Shown here piece after piece: positions 1-8,628 of a DNA stretch of 29,862 nt. The number at the start of each line of letters is the position of its first letter. Within the stretch, counting starts at the first letter, position 1. Under the pieces are notes generated by a model that saw nothing but the letters and a program-made list of their open reading frames with translations, did not search any database and was not told the origin of the DNA. Source of the DNA: an uncultured Clostridium sp. (GTDB lineage: Bacteria; Bacillota; Clostridia; TANB77; CAG-508); NCBI GenBank assembly GCA_900553225.1, contig USCV01000015.1, forward strand, positions 1 through 29,862, given 5' to 3'. Made by a program: the position numbers and the translations under genes.

Positions 1-20
1 GTTCTTCTCTCCTTTTTTGC
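1..20 (-). promoter_or_regulatory. Possible ribosome binding site of a gene starting left of the window
   Basis: Read on the minus strand, the first bases of the window contain an AAGGAG Shine-Dalgarno-like string pointing out of the window. A minus-strand gene probably starts just beyond base 1. The rest of the 203 bases up to the coupling-protein gene holds only its terminator and AT-rich sequence. Confidence 0.4.
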
Positions 21-185
21 ATTATTACCTAATAATATATTAATAAAAATAATCTCTTTTAGCAATCTTGTTTTATTTAATATTTGCTTTATTTCATTAT
101 ATTCTTTTACGGAACTACATTTTTGGACATTTTATTACATTTCCTTTACATTTTTGTAATATTTGTAATATTATAAAAGTAGCAC

Positions 186-213
186 AAAAAAAAAGAGAAT
201 TTATTAATTCTCT
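186..213 (-). terminator. Rho-independent terminator of the traG-like operon
   Basis: On the minus strand an 8-bp perfect stem (AGAGAATT / AATTCTCT, arms 194-201 and 206-213, 4-base loop) is followed by nine T residues. The stop codon of the coupling-protein gene (204-206) lies inside the hairpin. It ends the minus-strand transcript of the three conjugation-type genes. Confidence 0.85.
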
Positions 214-2178
214 TCATCTATTGGTCCAAATAATTCATCAAATTTAGCTTCTAACTCTTCTTGTAAATCTTTTTCTACATATTCCTCTTCATCTTCTTGT
301 GGAAGGAATGGAGCTAAATCTTCATCATTTTCATAATTGTCAACATTATTTTTAAAGTTTTGCTTTTTGTTATCAGAATTATCTTCAAATAGGTCATCTA
401 ATGATTCAACTTTTAAATCTTGCTTTTCTTCTTCAGGCTTATATGGATTATAAGGATTATATTTTCTCCAAACTCCTCTGTCCCCAATATTAAATTCATT
501 GTGGCTCATCTCATATTGTGCTAGCTTTTTAGCCATATTAGTTTCAAAATAATAATATTTTCTTGCTTTAACTGGTTTTAATCCTTTTTCATAAATAATA
601 CATAAATCATTATCCATCCTTCTTAGCTCATCTGGAGTCATTAAAGCTCTTCCCATTATTTGATCAGATGTACTATATCCAGATCTCTGATCATTTTTAT
701 CTCTGTTTACTGATTTACTACCTCTAGTAATTGTCTTCTCTCCCAATGCTTTTGAAAAATATTCAACTGTTTTAAACGAGTTGCTTCCCAAGAATACATG
801 AGTATCACAGTTACCCATAATTGTTTCATACGATTTTTCATATACCGCCTCTAATTGGTCTAAATTCTGTAAAATGACACTAAATGAAATTCCTCTACTT
901 CTTGATGTAGATATTTTTTTATCAAAATCTGGTATTTTACCTATATTTGCAAACTCATCTAATATAAAGAATACTGGGGTTTTTAATTTTCCTCCATTTT
1001 CATCTGCATAATTGTATAATTGTTGTATCATTTGTGCAAAAAATATTGTTAATAAAAAATCATATGCTGTATGTGTATCTGATGAAATAACATATACTGC
1101 TGTTTTTTTAGTTCCAATATCACTAAAATTAATTGTATCTGTTGATGTTACTTCTGCAATTTCTTTTGAATCAAATTTTCCAAGCTTTGATTGTAATGAA
1201 CTTAAAATTGAGCCATATGTTTTTTCTGGTGCTATTTCAATAGATTTGTAGTACATTCTTGCGGGATGATCATATGGCAACTGATTAATTAGTTCTGTTA
1301 ATAAATTTCCTCCGCCATTTGAGTTTGCAGCTCTTACCATTTCTGAACAACTTGCCAAGTTTTGTTCTTCTTCTGGTCTTGCAGCTATTAAATAGTACAT
1401 TAATGCTTTTAATAGCATTTCTGCCATATCATCCCAATAAGGATCAGAACCTCCTCCTTCGGATTTCTGTCCTTTTATTATTGTATTTGCAATAACATCA
1501 ACATCAAGTTCACTTGAAATATGTGCAAGAGGATTATACCCATCACTATTTTCAGGATTAACTAAGTTTAGAACTTTTATATCATATCCATTTTGTTTTA
1601 AAAATCCAGCTGTTCTATCATATAATTCTCCCTTTGGATCTGTAAAAACATATGAACCTAACATTTGAAATGCATTTGGAATGGAATATGATGCAGATTT
1701 ACCAGAACCCGAACCGTCCAACTACCAAAACATTAACATTTCCTCTTTTATTTATTGGTAAATAGTTGTTTTGTGCTAGAATTATTCCTTTATTTTTACT
1801 TAATATTCTATATTGTTCTCCATTTTCGCTCCAATCACTCGAACCATGTTCAATATCTGTGTACTCATTTTTAGGTGCTGATTTAACTAATCCTATAATT
1901 ACTACAACTATGTAAAATAATGTAAAGTATACTGTGGTTTTAAAAAACATTCCAATATATTTTGCATCTAATACCTTAAATATACATGTAAAACTTGATA
2001 ATGCTGGAATTATGTTTTCTATAAAATATCCAGATATAAACTTTCCATCTCTTGTACTTTCAACTATTGAATATGCCACAGGAGCGACAAATAATATGGT
2101 TAAAACTAACCATATTATTACAAAAAGTATAAATGATTTTCTGAAATTTTTTCTTACTTTTTCTATCTTATAATTCAT
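204..2178 (-). CDS. VirD4/TraG-type conjugative coupling ATPase, interrupted by a +1 shift at CGG
   Basis: Type IV coupling protein: an inner-membrane ATPase that hands relaxase-bound DNA to a type IV secretion channel. Two membrane segments lie at about residues 15-40 and 75-98. The upstream frame (1699-2178) ends in NVLVVG, then CGG. The downstream frame starts GSGSGK-SASYSIPNAF and contains the Walker B region FFILDEFANIGKIPDF, followed by an acidic C-terminal tail. Skipping one C (CGG at 1714-1716) gives VLVVGGSGSGKS, a canonical Walker A, and a protein of about 657 residues, normal for the family. Without the shift translation stops four codons later, so the ATPase would be lost. The TTG at 1721 is not a credible independent start: it has no Shine-Dalgarno site and would begin inside the P-loop. 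Followed by a terminator; preceded at 25 nt by the 97-residue gene. Confidence 0.85.
1714..1716 (-). other. +1 frameshift site at in-frame CGG (coupling protein Walker A)
   Basis: Coding-strand codons read GTA GTT GGA CGG TTC GGG TTC TGG TAA. Omitting the C gives GGA GGT TCG GGT TCT GGT AAA, that is G-G-S-G-S-G-K. The codon at the break is CGG and the restored codon is GGT (Gly). It is not a homopolymer, so it is not the usual sequencing-error context. Confidence 0.85.
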
Positions 2179-2202
2179 AAGATTTCACCTTCTCTTTTGT
2201 TT

Positions 2203-2496
2203 TTATTTTGTATTTTCTACACTTGCCTTTTTACTTGTATTTTTATTTTCAGGAATTTTACCTGTTAAAACTTTACCATTTTCTGCAACTCTGGCTAATA
2301 TTTGTCCATTTTTACCTAATATCTTTGTATAATTATTTGCAACAATTTCCATTGAATCTTCATTAAGTTTTTCTTGTAAGCCATTATACTTTTTAGCATT
2401 TTTAGGTGGAAACTCCATTTGCATATCCTTATTTTCATTGAAATATCCAAAAGTAATTTCATACTTTTTATTATTAGCTACGGATTTATTTGACAT
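2203..2496 (-). CDS. Small hydrophilic protein of the conjugation gene cluster, unknown function
   Basis: A 97-residue lysine- and asparagine-rich protein without membrane segment, cysteines or a motif I recognise. The middle (about residues 45-80) has the look of a small beta-rich domain (NYTKILGKNGQILARVAENG). The C-terminal 20 residues are polar and probably disordered. It lies 24 nt upstream of the coupling-protein gene on the same strand and 22 nt downstream of the 174-residue gene, so it is probably cotranscribed. A Shine-Dalgarno GGGGA-type string precedes the ATG. Position suggests an accessory conjugation or regulatory role, but nothing in the sequence proves it. Confidence 0.7.
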   Translation of the reverse strand: MSNKSVANNKKYEITFGYFNENKDMQMEFPPKNAKKYNGLQEKLNEDSMEIVANNYTKILGKNGQILARVAENGKVLTGKIPENKNTSKKASVENTK

Positions 2497-2518
2497 TTAC
2501 AATCCCCTCTCCCTATTA

Positions 2519-3043
2519 TTAGTCTTTTTTATCTTCTCTTATTTCAAAGGCAAAATATGATTTGTAAGGTTTTAGTTTACATTTTCCTTTGACTTCATTT
2601 GTTTCTTTATCAAAATATAATACAGGTTTTATTTCTTCTGCTGTTTCTGGATCTATAATTGATATTGGTCTTTTTAAATTAGGTGTATATCTGAATTCTT
2701 TATATTTAGATTCTTCTTCTGTATATAAAGTGTCAAATTTAAGTGGAACAGGTTTTTTGGAAATTTTAACTTTATTTCCTTCTAAAATTCCCATATTGAC
2801 TACTACTTTATCTTTTCTAAAAGATAAAATTACTAGTTGATCTCCTTCTTCTGAAGGATTGTCTACAAAAAATGTTTTCTTTTTCTTGTCTCCTCTTAAT
2901 TCTTCTAAGCAGTCTAATCTTTCTACTGTAAACTTTGGAGAATTTTCCAAATATTCCTTTTCTGTTTCTTTGATTTGATAAATTACAGTGTTCACTTCTT
3001 TTGAATCTGTTATACTAAAATGCTTTCCTTGTAAATTATCCAT
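2519..3043 (-). CDS. Hypothetical protein of the conjugation gene cluster
   Basis: A 174-residue soluble protein, rich in charged residues, without signal peptide or transmembrane segment. I do not recognise the family. The pattern of short hydrophobic beta-like stretches (DQLVILSFRKDKVVVNMGIL, PVLYFDKETNEVKG, KSYFAFEIRED) suggests a mostly beta fold. It is the first gene of the run 3043-204 on the minus strand, with the Shine-Dalgarno AAGGGG about 8 nt upstream of its ATG, and is followed at 22 nt by the next gene. The 110 bases to its right separate it from the dnaJ-like gene and show no clear element end. Confidence 0.7.
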   Translation of the reverse strand: MDNLQGKHFSITDSKEVNTVIYQIKETEKEYLENSPKFTVERLDCLEELRGDKKKKTFFVDNPSEEGDQLVILSFRKDKVVVNMGILEGNKVKISKKPVPLKFDTLYTEEESKYKEFRYTPNLKRPISIIDPETAEEIKPVLYFDKETNEVKGKCKLKPYKSYFAFEIREDKKD

Positions 3044-3153
3044 CTATTACACCCCTTTTCTATGAACGATACTTCAACCCATAGCTTATCTTTCGTTTAT
3101 CCATTAATATATTTATTATATCTTGTTTTTTCCATATTGTCAACATCTTTATG

Positions 3154-4050
3154 TTAACAAATCTTTTTTCTTGGGTTGAAGGCAGATATATCATTTAATC
3201 TTTTAAATAATTCTTTCTCTTCATTAGTCATTTTTTTAGGTATCATAATTTTAACTTCCGCAACTAGCCTGCCTCTTCCACCTTGTCCATCTAAATACCC
3301 TTTCTGAGGTACTTCAAAGTGTTCTCCGCTTTGCATTCCTTGTGGAACAATAATAGAAAGCTCCTCATCTATTGTTTGAATATTTACTCTAGTACCTAGT
3401 GCAGCTTCCCAAGGTGTTAAAAATAAATTGGTATAAATATCATATCCTTTTAATATATATTTTTTACTGTCTATTATGTTGACATTTATTAATAGGTCTC
3501 CATTTTTTCCACCATTTTGTCCTTTTTTCCCTTGTCCAAGTAATCTAATTTTTTCATGATTCCTAATTCCCTTTGGTACTTTAATAGAAAATGTTTTCAT
3601 TTTTCCAGCTGTAGTTCTTAGTGAAATTTTCTTTTCTGAGCCATAAAACCCTTCTTCAATTGATATATCAACTGATGTTTCTATATTTTCTCCCTTAATA
3701 GGAAGTTTACTTTCTTTATTTTGTTCTAATTTATTATTATCTGCTCCAAAAAACATATGAAAAAAGTCACTAAATACAGAAGATGTTTCTCTTGTAGCTT
3801 CTTGGCTTCTGATTTTCTTTTTTCCAATATTAGAGTTCCACATTCTATCATATTTACGTTTTGAAACACTATCTGATAAAACTTTATATGCTTCATTAAT
3901 ATCTTTAAATCTCTCCTCAGCATTTGAGTTGCCCACATTTACGTCTGGATGATATTTTTTTGCTTGCTCTCTATATGCTATCTTTATTTCGTCGGCAGAT
4001 ACTTTGCATGTATCTAGTCCCAATATTTTGTAATAATCTTTAAAAATCAT
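3154..4050 (-). CDS. DnaJ-class co-chaperone without zinc finger (CbpA-like)
   Basis: Co-chaperone stimulating Hsp70 (DnaK) ATPase and delivering substrates. The N-terminal J domain (about residues 4-70) has the HPD motif (KKYHPDVN) and the ending YDRMW. A linker of about 40 residues includes a short Phe-rich part. The C-terminal substrate-binding beta-domains (about 110-285) include the glycine-rich string LLGQGKKGQNGGKNGDLL and the repeated DLL/GG features. The four CxxCxGxG zinc repeats of classical DnaJ are absent, and the length (298) fits CbpA/DnaJ type II proteins. It stands alone, with its own promoter and a strong Shine-Dalgarno (AGGAGG) upstream of the ATG, so it is probably a specialised paralogue and not the dnaK-operon dnaJ. 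Confidence 0.9.
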   Translation of the reverse strand: MIFKDYYKILGLDTCKVSADEIKIAYREQAKKYHPDVNVGNSNAEERFKDINEAYKVLSDSVSKRKYDRMWNSNIGKKKIRSQEATRETSSVFSDFFHMFFGADNNKLEQNKESKLPIKGENIETSVDISIEEGFYGSEKKISLRTTAGKMKTFSIKVPKGIRNHEKIRLLGQGKKGQNGGKNGDLLINVNIIDSKKYILKGYDIYTNLFLTPWEAALGTRVNIQTIDEELSIIVPQGMQSGEHFEVPQKGYLDGQGGRGRLVAEVKIMIPKKMTNEEKELFKRLNDISAFNPRKKIC

Positions 4051-4083
4051 TCTACATCCTCCTAAAAGCTCATGGATGCTTAT

Positions 4084-4092
4084 ATTATAGCA
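4084..4092 (-). promoter_or_regulatory. Extended -10 promoter of the dnaJ-like gene
   Basis: On the minus strand TGCTATAAT (a TG-extended -10) lies about 35 nt upstream of the start codon. No good -35 is visible, as is usual for extended -10 promoters. Confidence 0.55.
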
Positions 4093-4163
4093 TATTATTT
4101 TTATTTAGAAAATACATTTTATTTATTTTTCTAAATATTTTGATTACTCTCAATATTTAGCAT

Positions 4164-5225
4164 TTATTTAATTGCTCCACTAATTAATAAATCTAGTAAA
4201 TCTCCATAATTAATTCCATTTGCTTCCCATAATTTTGGATACATACTGATTTTCGTAAACCCTGGCATAGTATTAATTTCATTAATGAATATTTTATTTG
4301 TTTCTTTTTCAATAAAGAAATCAACTCTTGCAAGTCCTTTTCCATCTACGGCTTTAAATGCTTTAATTGCATATTCTCTTATTTTTTCTTGCTCTTCTTT
4401 TAGTAAGTTAGCAGGAATTACGACTTTAGATTCTGAATTTTTATACTTTGCCTCATAGCTATAAAAGTCTTCTGCTGGCAATATTTCTCCTATACAAGAT
4501 GACTTTATGTCCCCACTTTCTAAAACAGCACACTCCACTTCCCTAGCATTTATTCCTTCTTCTATTAAGATCTTCTCATCAAATTTTCCTGCAAATTCAA
4601 TTGCTTTTTCTAATTCATTCAAATTGTTTGCTTTTTTTATACCAACAGATGAACCAGAATTTGATGGTTTTACAAACATTGGAAACTTCAAACTTTCACT
4701 TATTTTTGAAACAACCATTTCTAGATCTAACTTTACTTCATCAAAGTTTTTATCAATATATGTATAAATATCTTTATTTTTTCTTATATATGCATATTTT
4801 ACTTGATTTAATCCCGCTCTATCAAATATCATTTTTGTATATGCTTTATCCATTGATACACTAGAAGCAAGTACCTTACATCCGACATATGGTATTTTTA
4901 GTAACTCTAAAAGACCTTGAATAGTTCCATCTTCTCCATATAATCCATGTAGTACAGGAAATATAACATCCATTTGTTTTAAAGCAGATATCGGATTTTT
5001 TATTTCTTCAATTTCTTTATTTAAACTTTCTCCCAGCTCTAAAATTTTAATTTTATTTACTTCTTTTGTATATCTATACCAATTTCCATTTTCATTAATA
5101 TAAATTGGAAATATTTCATATTTATCTTTATTTAAACTTTCTATTATAGAGGTCGCCGAAACAACTGAAACATTATGTTCCGTAGACATTCCGCCAAAAA
5201 TAACTCCCAATTTAAGTTTCTCCAT
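4164..5225 (-). CDS. ddl: D-alanine--D-alanine ligase
   Basis: ATP-grasp ligase that joins two D-alanines for the peptidoglycan precursor, in the cytoplasm. At 353 residues it is a typical family length. The N-terminus has the signature GGMSTEHNVSVVSA. The ATP-grasp core carries KPSNSGSSVGIKK and the metal-binding end ARVDFFIEKE...FINEINTMPGFT. The loop FYSYEAKY is the form seen in D-Ala-D-Ala enzymes, not in the vancomycin-resistance D-Ala-D-Lac ligases. It follows murF by 26 nt on the same strand, so ligase and consumer of the dipeptide are made together. A Shine-Dalgarno GGAG precedes ATG 5225. No in-frame CGG; all out-of-frame CGG strings fall across two codons. Confidence 0.95.
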   Translation of the reverse strand: MEKLKLGVIFGGMSTEHNVSVVSATSIIESLNKDKYEIFPIYINENGNWYRYTKEVNKIKILELGESLNKEIEEIKNPISALKQMDVIFPVLHGLYGEDGTIQGLLELLKIPYVGCKVLASSVSMDKAYTKMIFDRAGLNQVKYAYIRKNKDIYTYIDKNFDEVKLDLEMVVSKISESLKFPMFVKPSNSGSSVGIKKANNLNELEKAIEFAGKFDEKILIEEGINAREVECAVLESGDIKSSCIGEILPAEDFYSYEAKYKNSESKVVIPANLLKEEQEKIREYAIKAFKAVDGKGLARVDFFIEKETNKIFINEINTMPGFTKISMYPKLWEANGINYGDLLDLLISGAIK

Positions 5226-5251
5226 ACACTTAAAACTCCTCTTTTTAAATT

Positions 5252-6643
5252 TTATAAAATAGCTTCAACAATTTGTTTGAAATTCATACCATTTGATGCT
5301 TTTATCAAAATAACATCATTATCCTTCATAATACTTTTTATTTTATTTATTGCATCTGAATTACTCATATATGCATTTACATTCTTTTTTTCCATTCCTA
5401 AATTTATTGCAACCTTTGCTATGTTTTCTGCCTGTTCTCCAACAGTAATCAATTCGTCAATTTTATTTTCTATTATACATGGTGCCACTTTTTCATGAAG
5501 TTCTTTTGAGTACACTCCAAGTTCAAGCATATCCCCAAGTACTGCAATTTTTCTGCAATTTTTTTGTGCTCCTAAATATTCAATTGCAGCTTTCATAGAA
5601 TCATAACTTGCATTGTAACAATCATTTACAATTGTAATATCATCTTTTTTATGAACTTCCATTCTACTTTTAGTTAATTCAAACTTCTCTATTCCCTCTT
5701 TTATTTCTTCAATTGGAATAGAAAAAAATTTTCCTATGCAAATAGCACATAAACTATTATATATAAAATGTCTTCCTCCAACTGCTATTTCTATATGATA
5801 TTTTTTCTTATCTATTTCCACATCATATTCACTGCTATTTTCATCCAACTTGATGTTGATTGCATTATAATCACTTTTTTCATCAATTCCATATGTAATT
5901 ACTTTATAGTTTGTATTTTTTCTATTCCACTCATTCAATAAATCATTGTCATTATTAATAATACAAACTCCATCTTTTTGTAGACCTTCTAAGATTTCTA
6001 GTTTAGCCTTTAAAATATTTTGTCTTGAACCTAAATTTCCAATATGAGAAGTTCCAATATTAGTAATTACTGCCACATTTGGCTTAGCAATCTTAGTTAA
6101 GTTACTTATTTCACCTAAGTTTCCCATTCCCATTTCAACTACTAGAGCTTCATGATCTTCTAATTTTAAAATAGTAAGTGGCAAACCAATTTGATTATTT
6201 AAATTTCCTTGTGTTTTTAAAACTTTGTATTTTCTTCCTAAAACACTTGCTGTTATATCTTTAGTACTAGTTTTACCAACACTACCTGTAATTGCTACAA
6301 CAGGTATAGAATATAAGCTTCTTTTATATGTAGCAATTTGTTGCAAAGCTTTTACAACATCGTCTACTACTATTATTGCAACTTTATTGAACTTTTTTAC
6401 TTTATCTAAATCGGGTTTTACATCTTGCAAAATGCAGACACTTGCACCTTTTTCTAAAGCATCCAAATAAAAGGCACTACCATTAAAATTTTCGCCTTTT
6501 ATTCCCAAATACACGTCTCCTGGCTCAACTATTCTGGAATCTTTTGAAAAAGTTACACATGTAATGCTGTCCTCTCCATATACAAGCTTTCCATTTGTTA
6601 TTTCTAAAACCTTCTTTACATTGATTATTTTTTCGTCTATCAT
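5252..6643 (-). CDS. murF: UDP-N-acetylmuramoyl-tripeptide--D-alanyl-D-alanine ligase
   Basis: Adds the D-Ala-D-Ala dipeptide to UDP-MurNAc-tripeptide, the last cytoplasmic step of the Mur ligase series. The N-terminal Mur domain (about 1-105) is followed by the central ATPase domain with P-loop AITGSVGKTSTKD (about 117-129), NIGTSHIGNLGS, and the EMGMGNLGEI loop. The C-terminal domain contains NDCYNASYDSMKAAI and VLGDMLELG, typical of MurF as opposed to MurE. The length of 463 is normal. The gene heads the murF-ddl pair, with a Shine-Dalgarno GGAGG before ATG 6643. Confidence 0.95.
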   Translation of the reverse strand: MIDEKIINVKKVLEITNGKLVYGEDSITCVTFSKDSRIVEPGDVYLGIKGENFNGSAFYLDALEKGASVCILQDVKPDLDKVKKFNKVAIIVVDDVVKALQQIATYKRSLYSIPVVAITGSVGKTSTKDITASVLGRKYKVLKTQGNLNNQIGLPLTILKLEDHEALVVEMGMGNLGEISNLTKIAKPNVAVITNIGTSHIGNLGSRQNILKAKLEILEGLQKDGVCIINNDNDLLNEWNRKNTNYKVITYGIDEKSDYNAINIKLDENSSEYDVEIDKKKYHIEIAVGGRHFIYNSLCAICIGKFFSIPIEEIKEGIEKFELTKSRMEVHKKDDITIVNDCYNASYDSMKAAIEYLGAQKNCRKIAVLGDMLELGVYSKELHEKVAPCIIENKIDELITVGEQAENIAKVAINLGMEKKNVNAYMSNSDAINKIKSIMKDNDVILIKASNGMNFKQIVEAIL

Positions 6644-6935
6644 TTATAGTTCCTCCAAATTTAAATTCTTTAAGATTATATTCTAAAAACTACATTTTTA
6701 CAACCACAATACAAATATTTATAACTAATAGCCTTATTTTTATTTTTAAAAATCTTCAAAACAAAAAATTGCAAAATACCAAAAATTAAAATATAGAATG
6801 GCTTAAAAGGTCTTATATATTAAAGCAAACTCCATTTAGTTTACTTAATATAAGACCTTTTAATTTGACTATTATAAAAATACAAATAGATAATAATTAC
6901 ATTTATTAGTATCATAATTGTATCTATAAATAAAA
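6644..6935. other. Intergenic region between murF and the SASP gene
   Basis: About 290 bases without a supported gene. It holds the long palindrome at 6803-6863 and otherwise very AT-rich sequence that should contain the murF promoter on the minus strand. I see no convincing -35/-10 pair. Confidence 0.6.
6803..6863. repeat. Long nested palindrome, possible terminator between murF and the SASP gene
   Basis: Arms 6803-6823 and 6845-6863 are complementary (TTAAAAGGTCTTATAT... against ...ATATAAGACCTTTTAA). The apex contains a second small stem (CAAACT / AGTTTAC). It can end transcription of the minus-strand SASP gene, although the T tract is short. It could also be a small palindromic insertion element. 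Confidence 0.65.
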
Positions 6936-7118
6936 CTATTTGCCATTTTCTACACTTCTATTTGCTATTTCTATAGCCTTTGTGACAATATTTCCACATT
7001 TTTGTGAAGAAACATTTTGCCAACCTCCATCTTGTTTAACTTGTTCAAAAACTCCTAACTCTTTTGCAATTTCTTCTCTTAAATTCTCAGAAATTACACT
7101 ATTTTTGTTCTTAGACAT
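6936..7118 (-). CDS. Alpha/beta-type small acid-soluble spore protein (SASP)
   Basis: A 60-residue DNA-saturating spore protein; the family coats the spore chromosome, shifts it towards an A-like form and protects it from UV and hydrolysis. The characteristic core is visible: EEIAKELGV (about 15-23), the linker ending in GGWQNVSS, then KCGNIVTKAIEIA (about 39-51). The second helix KxGN(I/M)V(K)(K/R)AIEIA is closer to SspF/minor SASP forms than to SspA/B. Cysteine in this helix is less usual. A strong Shine-Dalgarno (AGGAGGTG, 7124-7131 on the minus strand) precedes the ATG. In spore formers such genes are transcribed by sigma-G in the forespore; I did not identify the promoter. Confidence 0.85.
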   Translation of the reverse strand: MSKNKNSVISENLREEIAKELGVFEQVKQDGGWQNVSSQKCGNIVTKAIEIANRSVENGK

Positions 7119-7129
7119 AAAAACACCTC

Positions 7130-7166
7130 CTAATAGAAAAACATAAAACTTATGCTTTTCTATTAG
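7130..7166 (-). terminator. Hairpin between ypeB and the SASP gene, overlapping the SASP ribosome binding site
   Basis: Eleven-base arms (CTAATAGAAAA 7130-7140 and TTTTCTATTAG 7156-7166) enclose a 15-base loop. On the minus strand the 3' arm runs into the AGGAGGTG of the SASP gene, so folding might influence its translation. There is no classical T tract after the stem on that strand, so it may be a 5' leader structure more than a terminator. Confidence 0.55.
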
Positions 7167-7211
7167 TATTATTTACACTTTTGCAATTATTATTTTACAA
7201 AAAATATGGTT

Positions 7212-8603
7212 TTAAACCGTTAAAGTTCCATTTGGTGTATCTAATATAATTAAAATATCTTCCTCTTTACCAGTTTCAGCATTAATATAAACTAAAAATT
7301 CTCTATTATCTACCTTTCCTTTAAACTCCCAACATAGAATTTCAGTTTGAAACTTTGTTGGAATCATAGCTAATCCTTCTGACATAATTTCCAAATCTTT
7401 ATTAATTGATTTTCTTGCATTTTCTTTAGTGATTTTTGGTGTTGCGAATTTTCTTTCATAATGCGAATTCAAATACCCAGTCGTTTCAATACCAAGAATA
7501 TCTCCATTATCCATTGCCACTTTTAGCTTTATTAAATCAGAGTAGACCGTTACATTATCTTGTTCATAAGCATAATTTATAGTTAAAATTCCAGATTGCC
7601 TTGTAAAATATGTTGCTTTCATATTTTTAAATCCTTTTTGTTCTAAAAAGTTTTTGCCTATTTCATTTGCTTTTTCATTAGATATGTTTTCAACTTCTAT
7701 TTTCCTATTAAAATTCATAAATACTACATGTCCGCCTTTTTTAGAGATTGAAATCCATATATTTGCATCTTTTTCATTTTTTACTTTTGCTTGAAAATCG
7801 TAAGATGGAATATTTGCATTTTCGGCAATACCATTCGACGTAATTTCTTCAATTTTATCTTCTCCTATAAATTCTTTAGCCTTTTTCTTTGCACTTTCTT
7901 CATCAATTTCGTCGCCTACTAGACCCTTCCTTTCTGGATTTGTCATATGTTCAGAAAATGCGCCATCATAAATTAAACCTGCATATTCATGGAAATTTTC
8001 TTCCATATTACTAAAACTGTCTTTCGAAACATTGCTTACTTGTTGTGCAAACACATTTGTACCTTTTTTAGTTAACTCTCCCCAACTAATTCTTCCTTCA
8101 TTAATATCACTTGATAATTGATTTAAAGTATTTTCTAGTTCAACCGAATATTCATGTAATTCCTTTAAATTATTTAATTCTTCTTGTGTTAAAGCCTCGT
8201 TATATATATTTTTTCTAGATAGCGAATAACTATAATCGCTTACTTGATTTAAAAATTTTGAGGTATTACTTAGTTCATTACTTTCAATTGGAAGTCTTGA
8301 TAAATAGCTTTGAGCTAAATTTGCTTCTCTCCACACATATGTTAACGTTTCTGCTCCATGTTCTGGAGTACTAGAAATTAATGATTTTGCAAGATATGTC
8401 TCTACATTTTGAACATAATCTACTAATTCATAAAACGCCATATTGTAATCATTTTCAGATGCTTGCCTATAATCTCTTTGTTTTTTATAGGTGTATAATC
8501 CTAGAATAACTATTATTGCTATTAAGCTTACAACTAAACTTAGCATATGCCTATCTCTTAATCTATTTTTCCAATCATACACTTTTTCCTTTAACTTACT
8601 CAT
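7212..8603 (-). CDS. ypeB: Spore germination protein YpeB
   Basis: YpeB is the partner that protects and localises the cortex lytic enzyme SleB in the spore; both are needed for cortex hydrolysis on germination. An N-terminal membrane segment (LSVVSLIAIIVILGLYTY type) follows a short basic start. A helical domain has the conserved YpeB pattern (Y..A..Y.MAFYELVDYVQNVE, LSRLPI, FLNQVSDYSYSL). Two or three PepSY-like repeats follow to the C-terminus. I place the start at ATG 8603, giving about 463 residues and the usual family N-terminus (MSKLKEKVYDW). The frame is open up to a TTG at 8654, which lies inside the end of sleB. The Shine-Dalgarno is weak (AAAGG, rather far), so the start is uncertain. 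Translation is probably coupled to sleB just upstream. Confidence 0.9.
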   Translation of the reverse strand: MSKLKEKVYDWKNRLRDRHMLSLVVSLIAIIVILGLYTYKKQRDYRQASENDYNMAFYELVDYVQNVETYLAKSLISSTPEHGAETLTYVWREANLAQSYLSRLPIESNELSNTSKFLNQVSDYSYSLSRKNIYNEALTQEELNNLKELHEYSVELENTLNQLSSDINEGRISWGELTKKGTNVFAQQVSNVSKDSFSNMEENFHEYAGLIYDGAFSEHMTNPERKGLVGDEIDEESAKKKAKEFIGEDKIEEITSNGIAENANIPSYDFQAKVKNEKDANIWISISKKGGHVVFMNFNRKIEVENISNEKANEIGKNFLEQKGFKNMKATYFTRQSGILTINYAYEQDNVTVYSDLIKLKVAMDNGDILGIETTGYLNSHYERKFATPKITKENARKSINKDLEIMSEGLAMIPTKFQTEILCWEFKGKVDNREFLVYINAETGKEEDILIILDTPNGTLTV

Positions 8604-8628
8604 ATATTTTACTTTTCCATCCTTTCTT

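Noticed and set aside
1012..1251. Open frames opposite the coupling protein, ddl, murF and dnaX genes
   Set aside because: They are antisense shadows with no ribosome site, unlikely composition and no recognisable motif.
204..1721. Independent 505-residue coupling protein starting at TTG 1721
   Set aside because: The start would lie within the P-loop, has no ribosome binding site and directly follows a stop in that frame.
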